Notes: generated by a model from the sequence alone, not told the origin. DNA of 64,000 nucleotides from Halomonas salipaludis (GCF_002286975.1 NZ_NSKB01000006.1:248001-312000); one strand, 5' to 3'; shown: positions 7,747 through 19,201, counted from the stretch's first letter. Numbers and translations: made by a program.

Positions 7747-8589
7747 GTCTCCCTCGACGTTAAACTTGGTCACAACGCCGGTCCCAGACCCCACTCTGAT
7801 CAGGAAAAGATCATCTAGGTAAGGATCCGGTCTGGCCTGTTCTAAGCTATCAATCCTGAGCGTAGAGATGGTGCCTATACGCGCATCTGTAAAAAACCCG
7901 TTGTAAGCATGAGATGGAGTTCGACGGTCTCCTGCCTTGCTGTGAACTCAAGGAGTTCCGTCATGTGCGCGTCGCTGAGTGGTGTCAGTTCATCTTCAAT
8001 ACGAACTCCGGGAATAGCGTGATTGGGAATAGCGAGGTTGGTAGTTATACGCGTGAGTGCTCGCCTGAATCCGGCCGTGTCGTAATGGCGAATTATAAAT
8101 GGCCGCTCACGCCACATCGGCGTGGTCGTGCTGATAAAGTCTTGAGCCGCAGCGTAACGGTAGAACTGTACGGTCGCATTAATACGTGATCGTGCGGTAC
8201 TTGACGCCAAACTCCCCGTTTTAATCTGCTGGATTAGGTGACCACGGAACCGCACGACAGCGCGTTCAGAGAGGCGAATGGGGGAGTATCGCCAATCAAG
8301 ATCGTTTTTTTCAAGAAAACACGCATAGGCGTGCAGATGCTTTATCAAGCCTTTCGCGGTCTCAATGTCGCATCCTTGATGGGTGATTTTCTCTAAGGCC
8401 CAATGGTTGGCCTCGGTCCAGCCTTCGCCGTCCTCCTAGAAGATTTGGGTTAGGCGCCGAACAGCAATTCCGAGCTTGTCGTGCTCCCAGCGACGCTTCA
8501 CCAGCGTGGACCTCGCGCCAAGGCATGAAGTCCACGTACTCTAGGCATGCCATACATACCCCCGGCTCGCGACACACTAAGGCACACAA
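7747..8589 (-). pseudogene. Tyrosine recombinase (phage-type integrase) fragment
   Basis: On the minus strand, an N-terminal part (YVDFMPWREVH) shifts frame near 8500 into KRRWEHDKLGIAVRRLTQIF. An amber codon follows at 8436-8438. The frame then continues through a SAM-like core-binding region (KHLHAYACFLEKNDLDW, STARSRINATVQFYRYAA). A shift in an A/T run at 7890-7896 leads to TDARIGTISTLR, which would hold the first catalytic arginine. Coding ends at 7747, where the IS30 right end begins. The His-x-x-Arg and catalytic Tyr parts are missing. It is probably the relic of an integrative element. Confidence 0.7.
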
Positions 8590-8671
8590 AGCCCTAGCTG
8601 TTTGAGGCGTTCACGAATCCACCGTATGTCCATAACATGACACATAAAGGGTGTATGTCAATGCACTGCTA

Positions 8672-9763
8672 TTAGTTGGCGAACCGGAAGTGGATCACGT
8701 CGCCATCCTTGACCATGTACTCCTTGCCCTCCAGGCGCCACTTGCCGGCATCCTTGGCGCCCTGTTCGCCGCCCAGGCCGATATAGTCGTCATAGCCGAT
8801 CACCTCGGCGCGGATGAAGCCTTTCTGGAAGTCGGTGTGAATCACGCCCGCCGCCTCGGGGGCGGTGGCGCCAACCTTGACCGTCCAGGCGCGCACTTCC
8901 TTGACCCCTGCGGTGAAGTAGGTCTGCAGGTCGAGCAGCGCATAGCCGGCGCGGATCACTCGGTCGAGGCCGGGCTCGTCCATGCCCATCTCGTCAAGGA
9001 ACATGCTGCGCTCTTCGTCATCCAGCTCGGCGATCTCGGCCTCGATCTGGTTGCACACCGGTACCACGACCGCGCCTTCCTCGGTGGCGATCTCGCGCAC
9101 CACGTCGAGATAGGGGTTGGCCTCGAAGCCGTCCTCGTTGACGTTGGCGATATACATGGTCGGCTTGAGGGTCAAGAAGCCAAAGCTCTTGAGCTGCTGC
9201 TTGTCGTCCTCCTCCAGGCCGAAGCTCCTCAGTGGCAGGCCCTCGGCGAGATGCGGCTGGATGCGCTCGAGGATCGCCTTGGTGGCGATGGCCTCCTTGT
9301 CGCCGCCCTTGGCCACGCGCACCAGGCGCTGGATGGCGCGCTCGACGCTGTCCAGGTCGGCCAGCGCCAGTTCGAGGTTGATGGTCTCGATATCGGCGCG
9401 CGGGTCGACTTCGTTGGCAACATGGATGACGTTGTCGTTGTCGAAGCAGCGCACCACGTGGGCGATGGCCTGGGTCTCGCGGATATTGGCCAGGAACTTG
9501 TTGCCCAGCCCCTCGCCCTTGGAGGCACCGGCCACCAGGCCGGCGATGTCGACGAACTCCATGGTGGTGGGCAGCACCTTCTGCGGTTTGACGATCGCCG
9601 CCAGCTTGTCGAGGCGCGGGTCGGGCATCGGCACGATGCCGACGTTGGGCTCGATGGTGCAGAACGGGAAGTTCTCGGCGTCGATGCCGGACTTGGTCAG
9701 TGCATTGAAGAGGGTGGACTTGCCGACGTTGGGCAGGCCGACGATACCGCAGTTGAAACCCAT
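8672..9763 (-). CDS. ychF: Ribosome-associated GTPase-family ATPase YchF
   Basis: The product is 363 residues, the standard YchF/OLA1 length. The Obg-type G domain starts with GLPNVGKS at residues 9-16, and the nucleotide-specificity region reads NVNEDGF, the variant linked to ATP preference in this family. The C-terminal TGS domain ends [12 protein letters not shown]. YchF binds ribosomes and is involved in stress and translation control. Its place downstream of pth and rplY on the same strand is the usual gammaproteobacterial arrangement. A 7-bp tandem repeat lies in the spacer to pth. Confidence 0.97.
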   Translation of the reverse strand: MGFNCGIVGLPNVGKSTLFNALTKSGIDAENFPFCTIEPNVGIVPMPDPRLDKLAAIVKPQKVLPTTMEFVDIAGLVAGASKGEGLGNKFLANIRETQAIAHVVRCFDNDNVIHVANEVDPRADIETINLELALADLDSVERAIQRLVRVAKGGDKEAIATKAILERIQPHLAEGLPLRSFGLEEDDKQQLKSFGFLTLKPTMYIANVNEDGFEANPYLDVVREIATEEGAVVVPVCNQIEAEIAELDDEERSMFLDEMGMDEPGLDRVIRAGYALLDLQTYFTAGVKEVRAWTVKVGATAPEAAGVIHTDFQKGFIRAEVIGYDDYIGLGGEQGAKDAGKWRLEGKEYMVKDGDVIHFRFAN

Positions 9764-9816
9764 TGGAGCGTCCTGAAAGGTGTTGGAAAGTAACGATTGG
9801 TCGCTATTCTATCGCT

Positions 9817-9837
9817 GCTACGAGCTACGAGCTACGA
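9817..9837. repeat. 7-bp tandem repeat, three copies
   Basis: The unit gctacga occurs three times head to tail between pth and ychF. A short gcccgaa doublet and an aagcttaaggctt palindrome follow at about 9852-9875. No function is evident. It may be a slippage-prone spacer. Confidence 0.6.
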
Positions 9838-9867
9838 GCGTTGCTTACTTAGCCCGAAGCCCGAAGC

Positions 9868-10452
9868 TTAAGGCTTGAAGCTGTGCAGCCGGTTCATGGC
9901 CCGGGCCCAGTCGCCGCTGATGGCGTCGGGCAGGGTGGCTTCGATCTCGCCGAGGGCGGCGTCGATGGCGCTGCGCTCGGCCTTGCCGGGGCGCCCCAGC
10001 ACATAGTTGACCACCTGGCCGGCTTCGCCGGGGTGGCCGATGCCGATGCGCAGGCGATGGAACGACTTGTCGTTGCCCAGTGCGCTGACGATGTCGCGCA
10101 GGCCGTTATGGCCGCCGTGGCCGCCGCCGCTCTTGTAGCGCGCGGTGCCGGGGGCGATGTCGAGTTCGTCGTGGGCGACCAGCAGTTCGTCCGGGGCGAT
10201 CTTGAAGAACTGGCACAGCGCGGCCACGGCACCGCCGCTGCGGTTCATGAAGGTCTGCGGGTTGAGCAGGTGCAGCTCCTGGCCGGCCAGCACAACCTTG
10301 GCATAGTGGCCGAGGAACTTGCGCTCGGCACGTAGCGGCGTGTGGTGGTCCTTGGCGAGTGCCTCGACCAGCCAGGCGCCGGCGTTATGGCGCGTCTCCG
10401 TGTACTTGTCGCCGGGATTGCCGAGCCCGATGAGCGCCTTGACCTGAGGCAT
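9868..10452 (-). CDS. pth: Peptidyl-tRNA hydrolase
   Basis: The ATG at 10452 is chosen because AAGGAGG lies eight bases upstream and the conserved start (MPQVKALIGLGNPG) follows at once; 194 residues. A longer in-frame start at 10482 lies within the terminator U-tract and is unlikely. Catalytic and binding residues are all present: Asn12, His22 (TRHNAG), Asn70 (FMNRSGG) and Asp95 (HDELD). The enzyme releases peptides from prematurely dropped peptidyl-tRNAs and is essential in bacteria. It lies between rplY and ychF. Confidence 0.97.
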   Translation of the reverse strand: MPQVKALIGLGNPGDKYTETRHNAGAWLVEALAKDHHTPLRAERKFLGHYAKVVLAGQELHLLNPQTFMNRSGGAVAALCQFFKIAPDELLVAHDELDIAPGTARYKSGGGHGGHNGLRDIVSALGNDKSFHRLRIGIGHPGEAGQVVNYVLGRPGKAERSAIDAALGEIEATLPDAISGDWARAMNRLHSFKP

Positions 10453-10480
10453 GTCGCGGATCCTCCTTGAGAGTGCAGGC

Positions 10481-10509
10481 AAAAAAAATCAAGCGCCGTA
10501 GCGCTTGAT
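10481..10509 (-). terminator. Intrinsic terminator downstream of rplY
   Basis: A perfect 9-bp stem (atcaagcgc / gcgcttgat) with a 4-base loop is followed on the minus strand by eight T residues. It lies between the rplY stop and the pth start. It should end much of the rplY transcript, so pth may depend on read-through or its own promoter. Confidence 0.85.
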
Positions 10510-10575
10510 CGTACCTCAGAGGGGCACTCCTGCGTATAAAGTACCGCGCGCAAGAGTGCCCCGGACGTGGCCCGA

Positions 10576-11247
10576 TTACTCGGACTTGTCCTCGCCTTCG
10601 GCGCCGTCGCTCTTGCTCTCGGGCGCTTCCGGTGCTTCCGGCGCGTCATCGTCTTCCTCGACGCGCACCTTGGACTTGGTGACGCTGAGGATGGCGTTGT
10701 CGTGATCTTCACCGTGAGTCAGCGCGACCAGGGTCACGCCGGCCGGCACCTTCAGATCGGACAGGTGCAGGGTAGTGCCCAGCTCGATATTGGTGATATC
10801 GATCTCCAGGTACTCCGGCAGGTCCTTCGGCAGGCAGCTGATTTCCACTTCGTTGGCGAGCACGTGGAGCTCGCCGTCATGGTCCTTGATCGCCGCACAC
10901 TTGTCGTCGCCCACCACGTGCAGCGGCACGTTGAGGGTGATCTCGTGGGTGGCGTCAACGCGCATGAAGTCGGCGTGGGTCACCAGCGGCTTGTAGGGGT
11001 GGCGCTGAAGATCACGCACCACGACCTGCTGCGGCTTGCCTGCGACCTCGATGGTGATCAGCGAGGAGAAGAACGCTTCGTCCTCGATCGCCTTGTAGAA
11101 GGAGGTCTTGTCCACCGCGATGGACTCAGGTGCGGCTTCACCACCGTAGATGATGGCCGGCACCTGTTGGTTCGCACGACGCAGGCGGCGGCTCGCACCT
11201 TTCCCCAGGTCGTTGCGAACGCTGGCAGTAAGAGTGAAATCTGACAT
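10576..11247 (-). CDS. rplY: 50S ribosomal protein L25, long form (Ctc/TL5 type)
   Basis: The start ATG at 11247 gives [20 protein letters not shown] with GAGG upstream; 223 residues. The N-terminal about 95 residues are the 5S-rRNA-binding L25 domain ([14 protein letters not shown]). The second half is the TL5/Ctc beta domain. The last about 30 residues form an acidic, proline- and alanine-containing tail typical of halophilic versions. L25 binds 5S rRNA in the large subunit. It lies downstream of prs, as in most gammaproteobacteria. Confidence 0.97.
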   Translation of the reverse strand: MSDFTLTASVRNDLGKGASRRLRRANQQVPAIIYGGEAAPESIAVDKTSFYKAIEDEAFFSSLITIEVAGKPQQVVVRDLQRHPYKPLVTHADFMRVDATHEITLNVPLHVVGDDKCAAIKDHDGELHVLANEVEISCLPKDLPEYLEIDITNIELGTTLHLSDLKVPAGVTLVALTHGEDHDNAILSVTKSKVRVEEDDDAPEAPEAPESKSDGAEGEDKSE

Positions 11248-11362
11248 TGGGTATAACCTCATGGTTAATCAAGAGAACGCCATCGCCCGCGACCAGACGA
11301 ATGGCGCCCTCGGAGCCCGGCCAGTGCCGGGCACGTATCCGCGCGCTGTACCGTGACGGCTG

Positions 11363-12304
11363 TCAGTGGAACATCGCGCTGACGGATTCTTCGTTGCTGA
11401 CCCGGCGGATCGCCTCGGCGATCAGCCCGGCCACCGACAGCTGGCGAATCTTGCCGCTGCGGCGGGCGGTTTCGGACAGCGGGATGGTATCGGCGACCAC
11501 CACCTCGTCGAGCACCGAGCCCATGATGTTGTCCACCGCCGGGCCCGACAGGATCGGGTGAGTGGCGTAGGCCACCACGCGGCGAGCGCCGTGCTGCTTG
11601 AGCGCTTCGCCGGCCTTGCACAGGGTACCGGCGGTATCGATCATGTCGTCCACCACTACGCAGGTGCGGTCCTGGATTTCGCCGATGATGTGCATCACCT
11701 GGGCCTGGTTGGCCTGGGGGCGACGCTTGTCGATGATGGCGAGATCGGCATTCAGCTGCTTGGCGATGGCCCGGGCGCGGACCACGCCGCCAACGTCCGG
11801 AGAGACCACCACCAGGTCGTCGTAATTCTGGCGCTCGATGTCGTCGAGCAGGATCGGTGAACCGTAGACGTTGTCTACCGGTACGTCGAAGAAGCCCTGA
11901 ATCTGGTCGGCGTGCAGGTCCATGGTCATGACCCGGTCGACACCGGCCTTGACCATCATGTCGGCGACTACCTTGGCCGAGATCGGTACTCGGGCGGAGC
12001 GCACCCGACGATCCTGGCGAGCGTAGCCGAAATAGGGCACGACGGCGGTAATTCGCGCCGCCGAGGCGCGCCGCAGTGCATCGACCATCAGGATCAGTTC
12101 CATCAGGTTGTCATTGGTCGGCGCGCAGGTGGACTGCAGGATGAAGACATCCTTGCCGCGCACGTTCTCGTTGATCTCGACCGCGATTTCACCATCGCTG
12201 AACTGGCCGACCGTCGCATGGCCGAGGCGGTTATCGAGTCCTTCGGCAATCTTGCGGGCGAGTTCGGGATTGGCGTTCCCGGCGAAAACCATCAGTTTTG
12301 ACAC
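11363..12304 (-). CDS. prs: Ribose-phosphate pyrophosphokinase
   Basis: The protein has 313 residues, close to the usual 315. It makes PRPP from ribose 5-phosphate and ATP for nucleotide, histidine, tryptophan and NAD synthesis. Visible signatures are [20 protein letters not shown] near residue 36, the [12 protein letters not shown] region around residue 130, and the PRPP loop [12 protein letters not shown] near 218. It lies between tRNA-Gln/ispE upstream and rplY downstream, all on the minus strand. Confidence 0.97.
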   Translation of the reverse strand: MSKLMVFAGNANPELARKIAEGLDNRLGHATVGQFSDGEIAVEINENVRGKDVFILQSTCAPTNDNLMELILMVDALRRASAARITAVVPYFGYARQDRRVRSARVPISAKVVADMMVKAGVDRVMTMDLHADQIQGFFDVPVDNVYGSPILLDDIERQNYDDLVVVSPDVGGVVRARAIAKQLNADLAIIDKRRPQANQAQVMHIIGEIQDRTCVVVDDMIDTAGTLCKAGEALKQHGARRVVAYATHPILSGPAVDNIMGSVLDEVVVADTIPLSETARRSGKIRQLSVAGLIAEAIRRVSNEESVSAMFH

Positions 12305-12371
12305 GCGCAGCCACCTTTTGGGAGTCTTGGGTCTCGTTCAGGGATGCACAAGGCCTGGGAGGATGGGGGGA

Positions 12372-12446
12372 TGGCTGGGGTACCAGGACTCGAACCTGGG
12401 AATGCCGATACCAAAAACCGGTGCCTTACCACTTGGCTATACCCCA
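12372..12446 (-). tRNA. tRNA-Gln (anticodon TTG)
   Basis: The minus strand folds as a complete 75-base tRNA including encoded CCA. The acceptor stem pairs tggggta with tacccca, the D arm is GCC-AAGTGGTAA-GGC, and the T arm contains GGTTCGAATCC. The anticodon stem CCGGT/ATCGG holds one G-U pair and the loop TTTTGGT, with TTG at 34-36. The discriminator is G before CCA. Its place between ispE and prs is conserved in gammaproteobacteria. Confidence 0.95.
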
Positions 12447-12522
12447 ATAACCTAACCGCTCACTCCCCGTGGCATGCATCTACATGACGCCTTGGCCAAC
12501 AGAAGGCAGGCGTGCTGTCTGC

Positions 12523-13374
12523 CTATCCCAGCGCCGCATGAAGGGGAGAAACGTTATGACCACGGGCCTTGAAGGCCTGCCAGTCATGGCTTATCCGCTG
12601 CAAAATGCTATCGGCTTGCGTTTCGCTCGTCAATCTAGCGAAGAGGCAGGCGCCGGTGCCGGTCAGCATGGTCGGTGCCTGGCCAGCCAGCCAGTCGATG
12701 GCGCCGGCGACCTCGGGATAAAGCATGCGCACCGTGGTTTCGCAGTCATTGCGCCACGTTGCCGCCCCCTGCAGTGCGCGCGCCATACTAATGGGGGGGG
12801 TGTTGCGTGTCAATTGCGGGGCCTGGAACACCGCCGGGGTCGAGACCTCGACGCCGGGGTGAATCACCACGAACCAGGGGGTATCCAGCTCGACTGGGGT
12901 GAGTCGCTCGCCGATGCCTTCGGCCCAGGCCGCGCGGCCGCGCACGAACACCGGCACGTCGGCGCCCAAGGCAAGGCCCAGGGCGGCCAGGTGCTCCTCA
13001 CCGAGTTCCAGTCCCCACAGTCGATCGAGCGCCAGCAGGGTGGTGGCGGCATCCGAGCTGCCGCCGCCCAGGCCACTGCCCAGCGGCAGGCGCTTGTCGA
13101 GGTGGATGTCGGCGCCCAGCCCGCAGCCGCTTTTGGCCTGCAGCAGGCGCGCGGCGCGCAGGATCAGGTTGTCGCCGGCAGCCACGCCGGGCAGTGCCGG
13201 GCTGAGCTGGAGTTCGCCATCCTCGCGGCGACGGAAGCGCAGTTCATCGCCGTGGTCGAGAAACTGGAACAGCGTCTGCAGCTCATGGTAGCCGTCGGCG
13301 CGCCGGCCGGTGATGTGCAGCATGCGGTTGAGCTTGGCCGGCGCCGGCAGTACCAGCTCGCGGGTCTCACTCAC
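12523..13374 (-). CDS. ispE: 4-diphosphocytidyl-2-C-methyl-D-erythritol kinase
   Basis: This 283-residue GHMP kinase catalyses the ATP-dependent step of the MEP isoprenoid pathway. The N-terminal substrate motif PAPAKLNRMLHITGRRADGY and the glycine-rich ATP loop PLGSGLGGGSSDAA (about residues 95-108) are both intact. The start overlaps the end of lolB by 8 bases, so lolB-ispE are translationally coupled. This is the usual gene order next to tRNA-Gln and prs. Confidence 0.96.
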   Translation of the reverse strand: MSETRELVLPAPAKLNRMLHITGRRADGYHELQTLFQFLDHGDELRFRRREDGELQLSPALPGVAAGDNLILRAARLLQAKSGCGLGADIHLDKRLPLGSGLGGGSSDAATTLLALDRLWGLELGEEHLAALGLALGADVPVFVRGRAAWAEGIGERLTPVELDTPWFVVIHPGVEVSTPAVFQAPQLTRNTPPISMARALQGAATWRNDCETTVRMLYPEVAGAIDWLAGQAPTMLTGTGACLFARLTSETQADSILQRISHDWQAFKARGHNVSPLHAALG

Positions 13375-13987
13375 CGCTCTCCTCCAGCCGCCAGTCGTTG
13401 ACCACCAGGGTCACGCGAATCTCGTCGAAGGTCATGATCAGGCGGCGTGGTAGCCACAGCGACTCGATCTCTGTCCAGTCGCGGTATTCGATCTCCCAGC
13501 CGTCCTGGCGCAGCAGCTCGGGAAAGCCCTGGTCGTCGTGGTCGAGGTCGTGGCGGCTATCGGGGTCGGGCAGGCCGCGTACCCAGTGGTCGAGAGCCGA
13601 GACCGGCAGTGCCCAGCCGAGCTGCTCTTCCATCAGCGCCTCGGGGCTCTCGGCCTCGAAGCGGCCCTGGTTGGTGGTCAGGCTGACCCGCCCATCGCGG
13701 CCTTCAAGAATGCTGCTGCCGGCGCCGAACGGGCCGCTCAGCAGCAGGCGGTAGTAGTGGGGGCGCTGCAGCCAGTCGAGGTTGGCGGTAGTCGAGTCGC
13801 CGGGCGCGCGGATGCCGACCCGGCCGGCCAGCCGCCAGCGTTCCAGCGCCTCCACGGCGCGGCGCTGCTCGCCCCACTCGCCGCGCTCGGCGAGGGCAGC
13901 GGGGTCCGGGGCGCGCGTGGCGCAGCCGGCCATGATCAGCAGCGCGAGGAGCAACGCCAGTGACGTCACTGTCTTGGTGGAGTTCAT
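13367..13987 (-). CDS. lolB: Outer-membrane lipoprotein receptor LolB
   Basis: The product has 206 residues with a lipoprotein signal peptide: a basic start, a hydrophobic run and the lipobox IMAGC with the modified Cys at 22. The mature part matches LolB (LAGRVGIRAPGDSTTANLDW, later RRLIMTFDEIRVTLVVNDW). LolB accepts lipoproteins from LolA and inserts them in the outer membrane. It lies between the TPR lipoprotein gene and ispE, overlapping ispE. Confidence 0.95.
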   Translation of the reverse strand: MNSTKTVTSLALLLALLIMAGCATRAPDPAALAERGEWGEQRRAVEALERWRLAGRVGIRAPGDSTTANLDWLQRPHYYRLLLSGPFGAGSSILEGRDGRVSLTTNQGRFEAESPEALMEEQLGWALPVSALDHWVRGLPDPDSRHDLDHDDQGFPELLRQDGWEIEYRDWTEIESLWLPRRLIMTFDEIRVTLVVNDWRLEESGE

Positions 13988-14049
13988 AAGGGCACTCTTC
14001 CCTGTGGTCGATCGGCAATCTTGATGGTGGAAACGTCAGTTGGCCCCGC

Positions 14050-15786
14050 TTATGGCGGTGGGGCGAGTTCGGGGCGCCGTTCGAGCAGCTCGTCGACCAC
14101 CGGCCGCTCCTCGAAGCGCGCATAGGCCTCGCGGATCAGCTCGCGGGCCTCTTGTTCGCGACCGAGCTCCCACAGCACTTCGGCGAGGTGTGCGGCGATC
14201 TCCTGGTCGGGCATGCTGGCGTAGGCGCGCTCCAGGTAGAGCAGGGCGCGCTCGTCGTCGCCGAGCCGATGGTAGCCCCAACCCATGCTGTCGAGAATCG
14301 CCGGGTTGTCCGGCGCCAGGCGGTAGGCGCGCTCGACCAGCTCCATGCCCTCTGCGGTGCGTTCGGTGAGGTCGACCAGCGTATAGCCCAGCGCGTTGAG
14401 CGCCATGGCGTGATTCGGTTCGTTGTCGATGATGCGCTGCAGGTCGCGCTCCATGGCCGCCAGGTCGCCGGCATTGAAGGCGCGCATGGCGCGGAGATAG
14501 AGCAGCTCGTCGCTGTCCGGGGTCTCGTCGAGCTGCTGCTCGAGCAAGGCATCGGCCTCGGCGTCGAGGCCATGCTGCTCGAGGAGTTCGACCTCGAGGG
14601 CAGCCAGGCTGGCTGCCTGATCCGAGTGGCGCAGGCGCTCGATGCGCAGGAAGGCACGGGCGTCGGGCAGGCGGTCGGCCTCTATCAGCATGCGCGTCGC
14701 GAACAGTCGCGCCTGTAGAAAGTGTTCGCCGGACGGTACCTGGCGATAATAAAGCAGGGCGTTGTCGACCTCGCCCTCCTCTTCGGCGATGGCGCCGAGC
14801 AGGGTGAAGGCCAGCGCCGGGGTGTCGTCGGCGCTGATCAGCGGTAGCAGCAGTCGCCGCGCTGGCTCCGGGTAGTCCTCGTCGAGATACAGCTGGGCCA
14901 GCGCCAGGCGCAGGTCGCCGCTGCCGACATGGCGCTCCAGCAGGGTGTCGGTCTGCGCCTCGGCGGCCTCGACGTTGCCCAGCATCAGCTCGCTCTGGGC
15001 CAGCATCAGGATGAAGCGGCCGTCGTCCGGTGAGACCTCGAGACCGCGCCGCGAGGCGTCACGGGCGGCGGCGGCATCGCCGCGGTCGAGGGCCAGGCGG
15101 GCGCGGGTCAGCCACAGTTCGGGGAGCTCGGCGTGGCTGTCGTCGAGGCCGTCGAGGCGCTGCTGGGCGCGGCTAGGCTGGCCGCTGGCGGCCTCGAGCA
15201 GGGCGGTGGCCAGTACCGCGTCGTGGTGCTGGGTGCGCGAGGTGTCGACGACCTCGAGATGCTCGAGCAGCTTGTCGAGCAGCGGCGGCAGGTTGGCACC
15301 GGCGTCGATGGCCTGCTCGACGAAATTGGTCAGCTCGGCGTGGCCGCCGCGTCGCGCCAGCGCCAGGCGCTGGTCGAGGCCGTCCTGCCAGTCGCCACGC
15401 TGCATCGCGAGTCCGGAGAGCAGGCGCGCCGGGGCCTCGGCCTCTGGGGCCAGCTCGCGCCAGCGCCGCGCGGTGGTCTCGAACAGCTCGGGATCGTCGC
15501 TGAAGCGCGCGGCGAGGGCGGCGCGCTCGATCAGCGCTATCGACTGATAGCGCTCGGCCATGGCCAGGTAGCCCTGGCTGGCGGTGCGGTAGTCACCGCG
15601 CTGGCCGGCGAACTCGGCGGTCATCAGGGTAGCCAGGCCGTCGGCATCCAGGCCGCGCTCGATGGGCGGCGCCGATGCCAGGGGATCCTCGCGCTCGGCG
15701 AAGGGCGTCACCGCCGTGCTCTGGCAGGCGGCCAGCAGCAGTGCGGCAGAGGCCGTCACAGCGGTGAGGGGTAAACGTGCTGGCAT
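14050..15786 (-). CDS. TPR-repeat lipoprotein
   Basis: The 578-residue product starts with a lipoprotein signal (LLLAAC, Cys 21) and is otherwise a long array of helical tetratricopeptide repeats. The clearest are near the C-terminus, e.g. ALNALGYTLVDL, AILDSMGWGYHRLGDDERAL and EIAAHLAEVLWELGREQEA. It resembles the large TPR protein encoded upstream of lolB in pseudomonads and halomonads. TPR arrays mediate protein-protein contacts, and the partner is unknown. It is divergent from hemA and 62 bases upstream of lolB, so it may share lolB's transcript. Confidence 0.9.
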   Translation of the reverse strand: MPARLPLTAVTASAALLLAACQSTAVTPFAEREDPLASAPPIERGLDADGLATLMTAEFAGQRGDYRTASQGYLAMAERYQSIALIERAALAARFSDDPELFETTARRWRELAPEAEAPARLLSGLAMQRGDWQDGLDQRLALARRGGHAELTNFVEQAIDAGANLPPLLDKLLEHLEVVDTSRTQHHDAVLATALLEAASGQPSRAQQRLDGLDDSHAELPELWLTRARLALDRGDAAAARDASRRGLEVSPDDGRFILMLAQSELMLGNVEAAEAQTDTLLERHVGSGDLRLALAQLYLDEDYPEPARRLLLPLISADDTPALAFTLLGAIAEEEGEVDNALLYYRQVPSGEHFLQARLFATRMLIEADRLPDARAFLRIERLRHSDQAASLAALEVELLEQHGLDAEADALLEQQLDETPDSDELLYLRAMRAFNAGDLAAMERDLQRIIDNEPNHAMALNALGYTLVDLTERTAEGMELVERAYRLAPDNPAILDSMGWGYHRLGDDERALLYLERAYASMPDQEIAAHLAEVLWELGREQEARELIREAYARFEERPVVDELLERRPELAPPP

Positions 15787-15954
15787 GATGATCTCGTTTC
15801 CAGAGCCGAGGGCTCAGCATAAACGCCTTGCGAGGCGGCAGCAAAGCCATCTCAGGGAGTGCCCGCGTGGTGGGCTGTGGTAGAATGCGCTGTCTTGATG
15901 GACAGGATCCACCGTGACGAGTTCGCCGTTCCCCCTAGCGAAGACGCTGACTGC

Positions 15955-17226
15955 ATGACGCTTCTGGCCCTTGGAATCAACCATAAGACCGCTGCCGTGG
16001 AGGTCCGCGAGCAGGTGGCATTCACCCCCTCGCAGCTAGAGGCGGCGCTTGCCGAGCTGCGCGCCTTGCCGGGTGTCGAGGAGGCAGCGGTGCTGTCGAC
16101 CTGCAACCGCACCGAGCTCTACTGCGTCACCGACAGCCAGGGCGAGGGCCGGATCCTCGACTGGCTGGGCCGCTTCCACGGCCTCGGCGACGAGGACCTG
16201 ACGCGCTGTGCCTACCACTACCTCGACCACGATGCCGCGCGCCACCTGATGCGGGTGGCGGTGGGGCTCGACTCGATGGTGCTCGGCGAGCCGCAGATTC
16301 TCGGTCAGCTCAAGGACGCCTACCAGGCGGCGCGCCAGCACAGCGGCCTGGGCGGCGAGCTGGAGCGGCTATTCCAGCATACCTTTGCGGTGGCCAAGCA
16401 GGTGCGTACCGAAACCGGCATCGGCGAGAACCCGGTGTCGGTGGCCTATGCCGCGGTGAGCATGGCCAGCCATATTTTCGATGACTTCTCCGACTCCCGG
16501 GCGCTGCTGATCGGCGCCGGCGAGACCATCGAGCTGGTGGCCCGCCACCTGCACGAGGCCGGCGTGCGTGAACTGGTGGTGGCCAACCGCACCCGCGAGC
16601 GCGCCGAGCGCCTGGCCGGAGAGTTCGGCGGCACCGCGATCACCCTCAACGAGATCCCGCATGCCCTGGAGCGCGCCGACATCGTGATCTCCTCGACCGC
16701 CGCACCGCTGCCGATTCTCGGCAAGGGCATGGTCGAGCGGGCGCTGAAAAAGCGCCGCCATCGGCCGATCTTCATGGTCGATATCGCCGTGCCCCGCGAC
16801 ATAGAGCCGCAGGTCGGCGAACTCTCCGATATCTTCCTCTATACCGTCGACGACCTCCACGAGGTCATCGAGGAGAACCGCCGCCACCGCCAGGTGGCCG
16901 CCGACCAGGCCGAGTCGCTGATCGAGCACGGCGTCGGCAGCTGGCAGCATGAGCGCCGGGTGCGCGGTGCCGGCCAGCTGATTCGCCGCTACCGCGAGCA
17001 GGGCGAGGGCATCCGTGCCGAGGCCGAGGCCCAGGCACTGGCCCAGCTGGCCAGGGGCGAGGACCCCCAGCGGGTGGTCTCGCGGCTGGCCAGTCAGCTG
17101 GCCAATCGACTGATGCACGGCCCCACGCTGCGCCTGCGCGAGGCCTCCGGCGCCGAGCGCCACGATGTCATCGCCGCCGCCGAGACGCTGCTGATCGACC
17201 CCTCGGCGCCGTCCCAGGACGCCTAG
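15955..17226 (+). CDS. hemA: Glutamyl-tRNA reductase
   Basis: Start at ATG 15955 gives the family's [14 protein letters not shown]-terminus and 423 residues. A longer in-frame opening from 15859 has no family similarity. The catalytic Cys50 lies in [10 protein letters not shown], and the NADPH-binding region follows at [13 protein letters not shown]. The enzyme reduces glutamyl-tRNA to glutamate-1-semialdehyde, the first step of C5 tetrapyrrole synthesis. A TAGAAT hexamer at 15881-15886 may be its -10 box. hemA-prfA-prmC form a typical operon. Confidence 0.97.
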   Translation: MTLLALGINHKTAAVEVREQVAFTPSQLEAALAELRALPGVEEAAVLSTCNRTELYCVTDSQGEGRILDWLGRFHGLGDEDLTRCAYHYLDHDAARHLMRVAVGLDSMVLGEPQILGQLKDAYQAARQHSGLGGELERLFQHTFAVAKQVRTETGIGENPVSVAYAAVSMASHIFDDFSDSRALLIGAGETIELVARHLHEAGVRELVVANRTRERAERLAGEFGGTAITLNEIPHALERADIVISSTAAPLPILGKGMVERALKKRRHRPIFMVDIAVPRDIEPQVGELSDIFLYTVDDLHEVIEENRRHRQVAADQAESLIEHGVGSWQHERRVRGAGQLIRRYREQGEGIRAEAEAQALAQLARGEDPQRVVSRLASQLANRLMHGPTLRLREASGAERHDVIAAAETLLIDPSAPSQDA

Positions 17227-17273
17227 CCGACCCAAGCCGCGGCTCGCTTCGTTTCACCATTACAGGATCGTCA

Positions 17274-18361
<1,088 letters not shown>

Positions 18362-18362
<1 letters not shown>

Positions 18363-19201
18363 TGCGCCTCGACCAGTTGGTGGCGCGGGCTACCGAGCGA
18401 CTGGCAGGCAGCGGCTCGCCGAGCCCGCGGCTCGACGCCGAAGTGCTGCTGTGCCACGTGCTCGAGCGAGACCGTACCTGGCTCTACACCTGGGGTGACC
18501 GCGATATCGAGGCCTGGCCGCGGGCGCGCTTCGCGGCGCTGCTGGCGCTGCGCGCCACTGGCTGGCCGGTGGCCTATCTGACCGGCGAGCGCGAGTTCTG
18601 GGGACTGTCATTGGCCACCTCGCCGGCGACCCTGATCCCGCGGCCGGACACCGAGCGGCTGGTAGAGGCGGCGTTGGACAAGGCCGCGGCGGACAGCGGG
18701 GCGCTGCTCGACCTAGGCACCGGCAGCGGCGCCATCGCCCTGGCCTTTGCCAGCGAGCGCCCCGGCTGGCAGGTGGTGGGCGTCGATCATGCGCCGGGCG
18801 CCGTGGCGCTGGCTCGTGCCAATGCCGAGCGACTGGCGATTGCCAATGCGCGTTTCGCGGAGAGCGACTGGTTCGCGGCGCTGGGTGGACAGCGCTTCGC
18901 GCTGATCGTTGCCAACCCGCCCTATCTTGCCACCGACGACCCGCACCTGGGGCAGGGTGACGTGCGCTTCGAGCCGCACTCGGCGCTGGTCGCCGCGGCG
19001 TCGGGCCTGGCCGACCTCCGCTGGCTGATCGGCCAGGCTCGCGAGCACCTGCTGCCGGGGGGCTGGCTGCTGCTGGAGCACGGCATAGGCCAGGGCCAGG
19101 CGGTGCGTGCGGCGCTGGATGTGGCGGGCTATCGCCAGGTGGCGACCCTGGTCGATCTCGGCGGGCGTGAGCGGGTCAGCCTGGGTTGCGTTGATGGCTG
19201 A
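18362..19201 (+). CDS. prmC: Release factor glutamine methyltransferase
   Basis: The ATG at 18362 overlaps the prfA stop; 279 residues. An N-terminal helical domain is followed by a SAM-binding fold (LLDLGTGSGAIALAFA, about residues 115-130) and the catalytic NPPY motif (IVANPPYLATDDP). It methylates the GGQ glutamine of RF1 and RF2. The order hemA-prfA-prmC is conserved in gammaproteobacteria. Confidence 0.97.

Noticed and set aside
3342-8438. Several in-frame amber codons (transposase, BPSL0761-like gene, recombinase) as a sign of amber suppression
   Set aside because: UAG is an ordinary stop in the window (hemA and the second FAD oxidase end with it), RF1 is intact, and the same genes also carry frameshifts. 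Decay explains them better.
2998-8589. Active prophage or genomic island with cargo or defence genes
   Set aside because: No structural phage, conjugation, toxin-antitoxin or restriction genes are visible; only IS relics, one regulator and a dead recombinase.
8651-9793. Long open frame antisense to ychF (and many similar antisense frames at 14-19, 33-36 and 53-58 kb)
   Set aside because: These mirror real genes in a high-GC genome, have low-complexity composition and no family motifs or ribosome sites.
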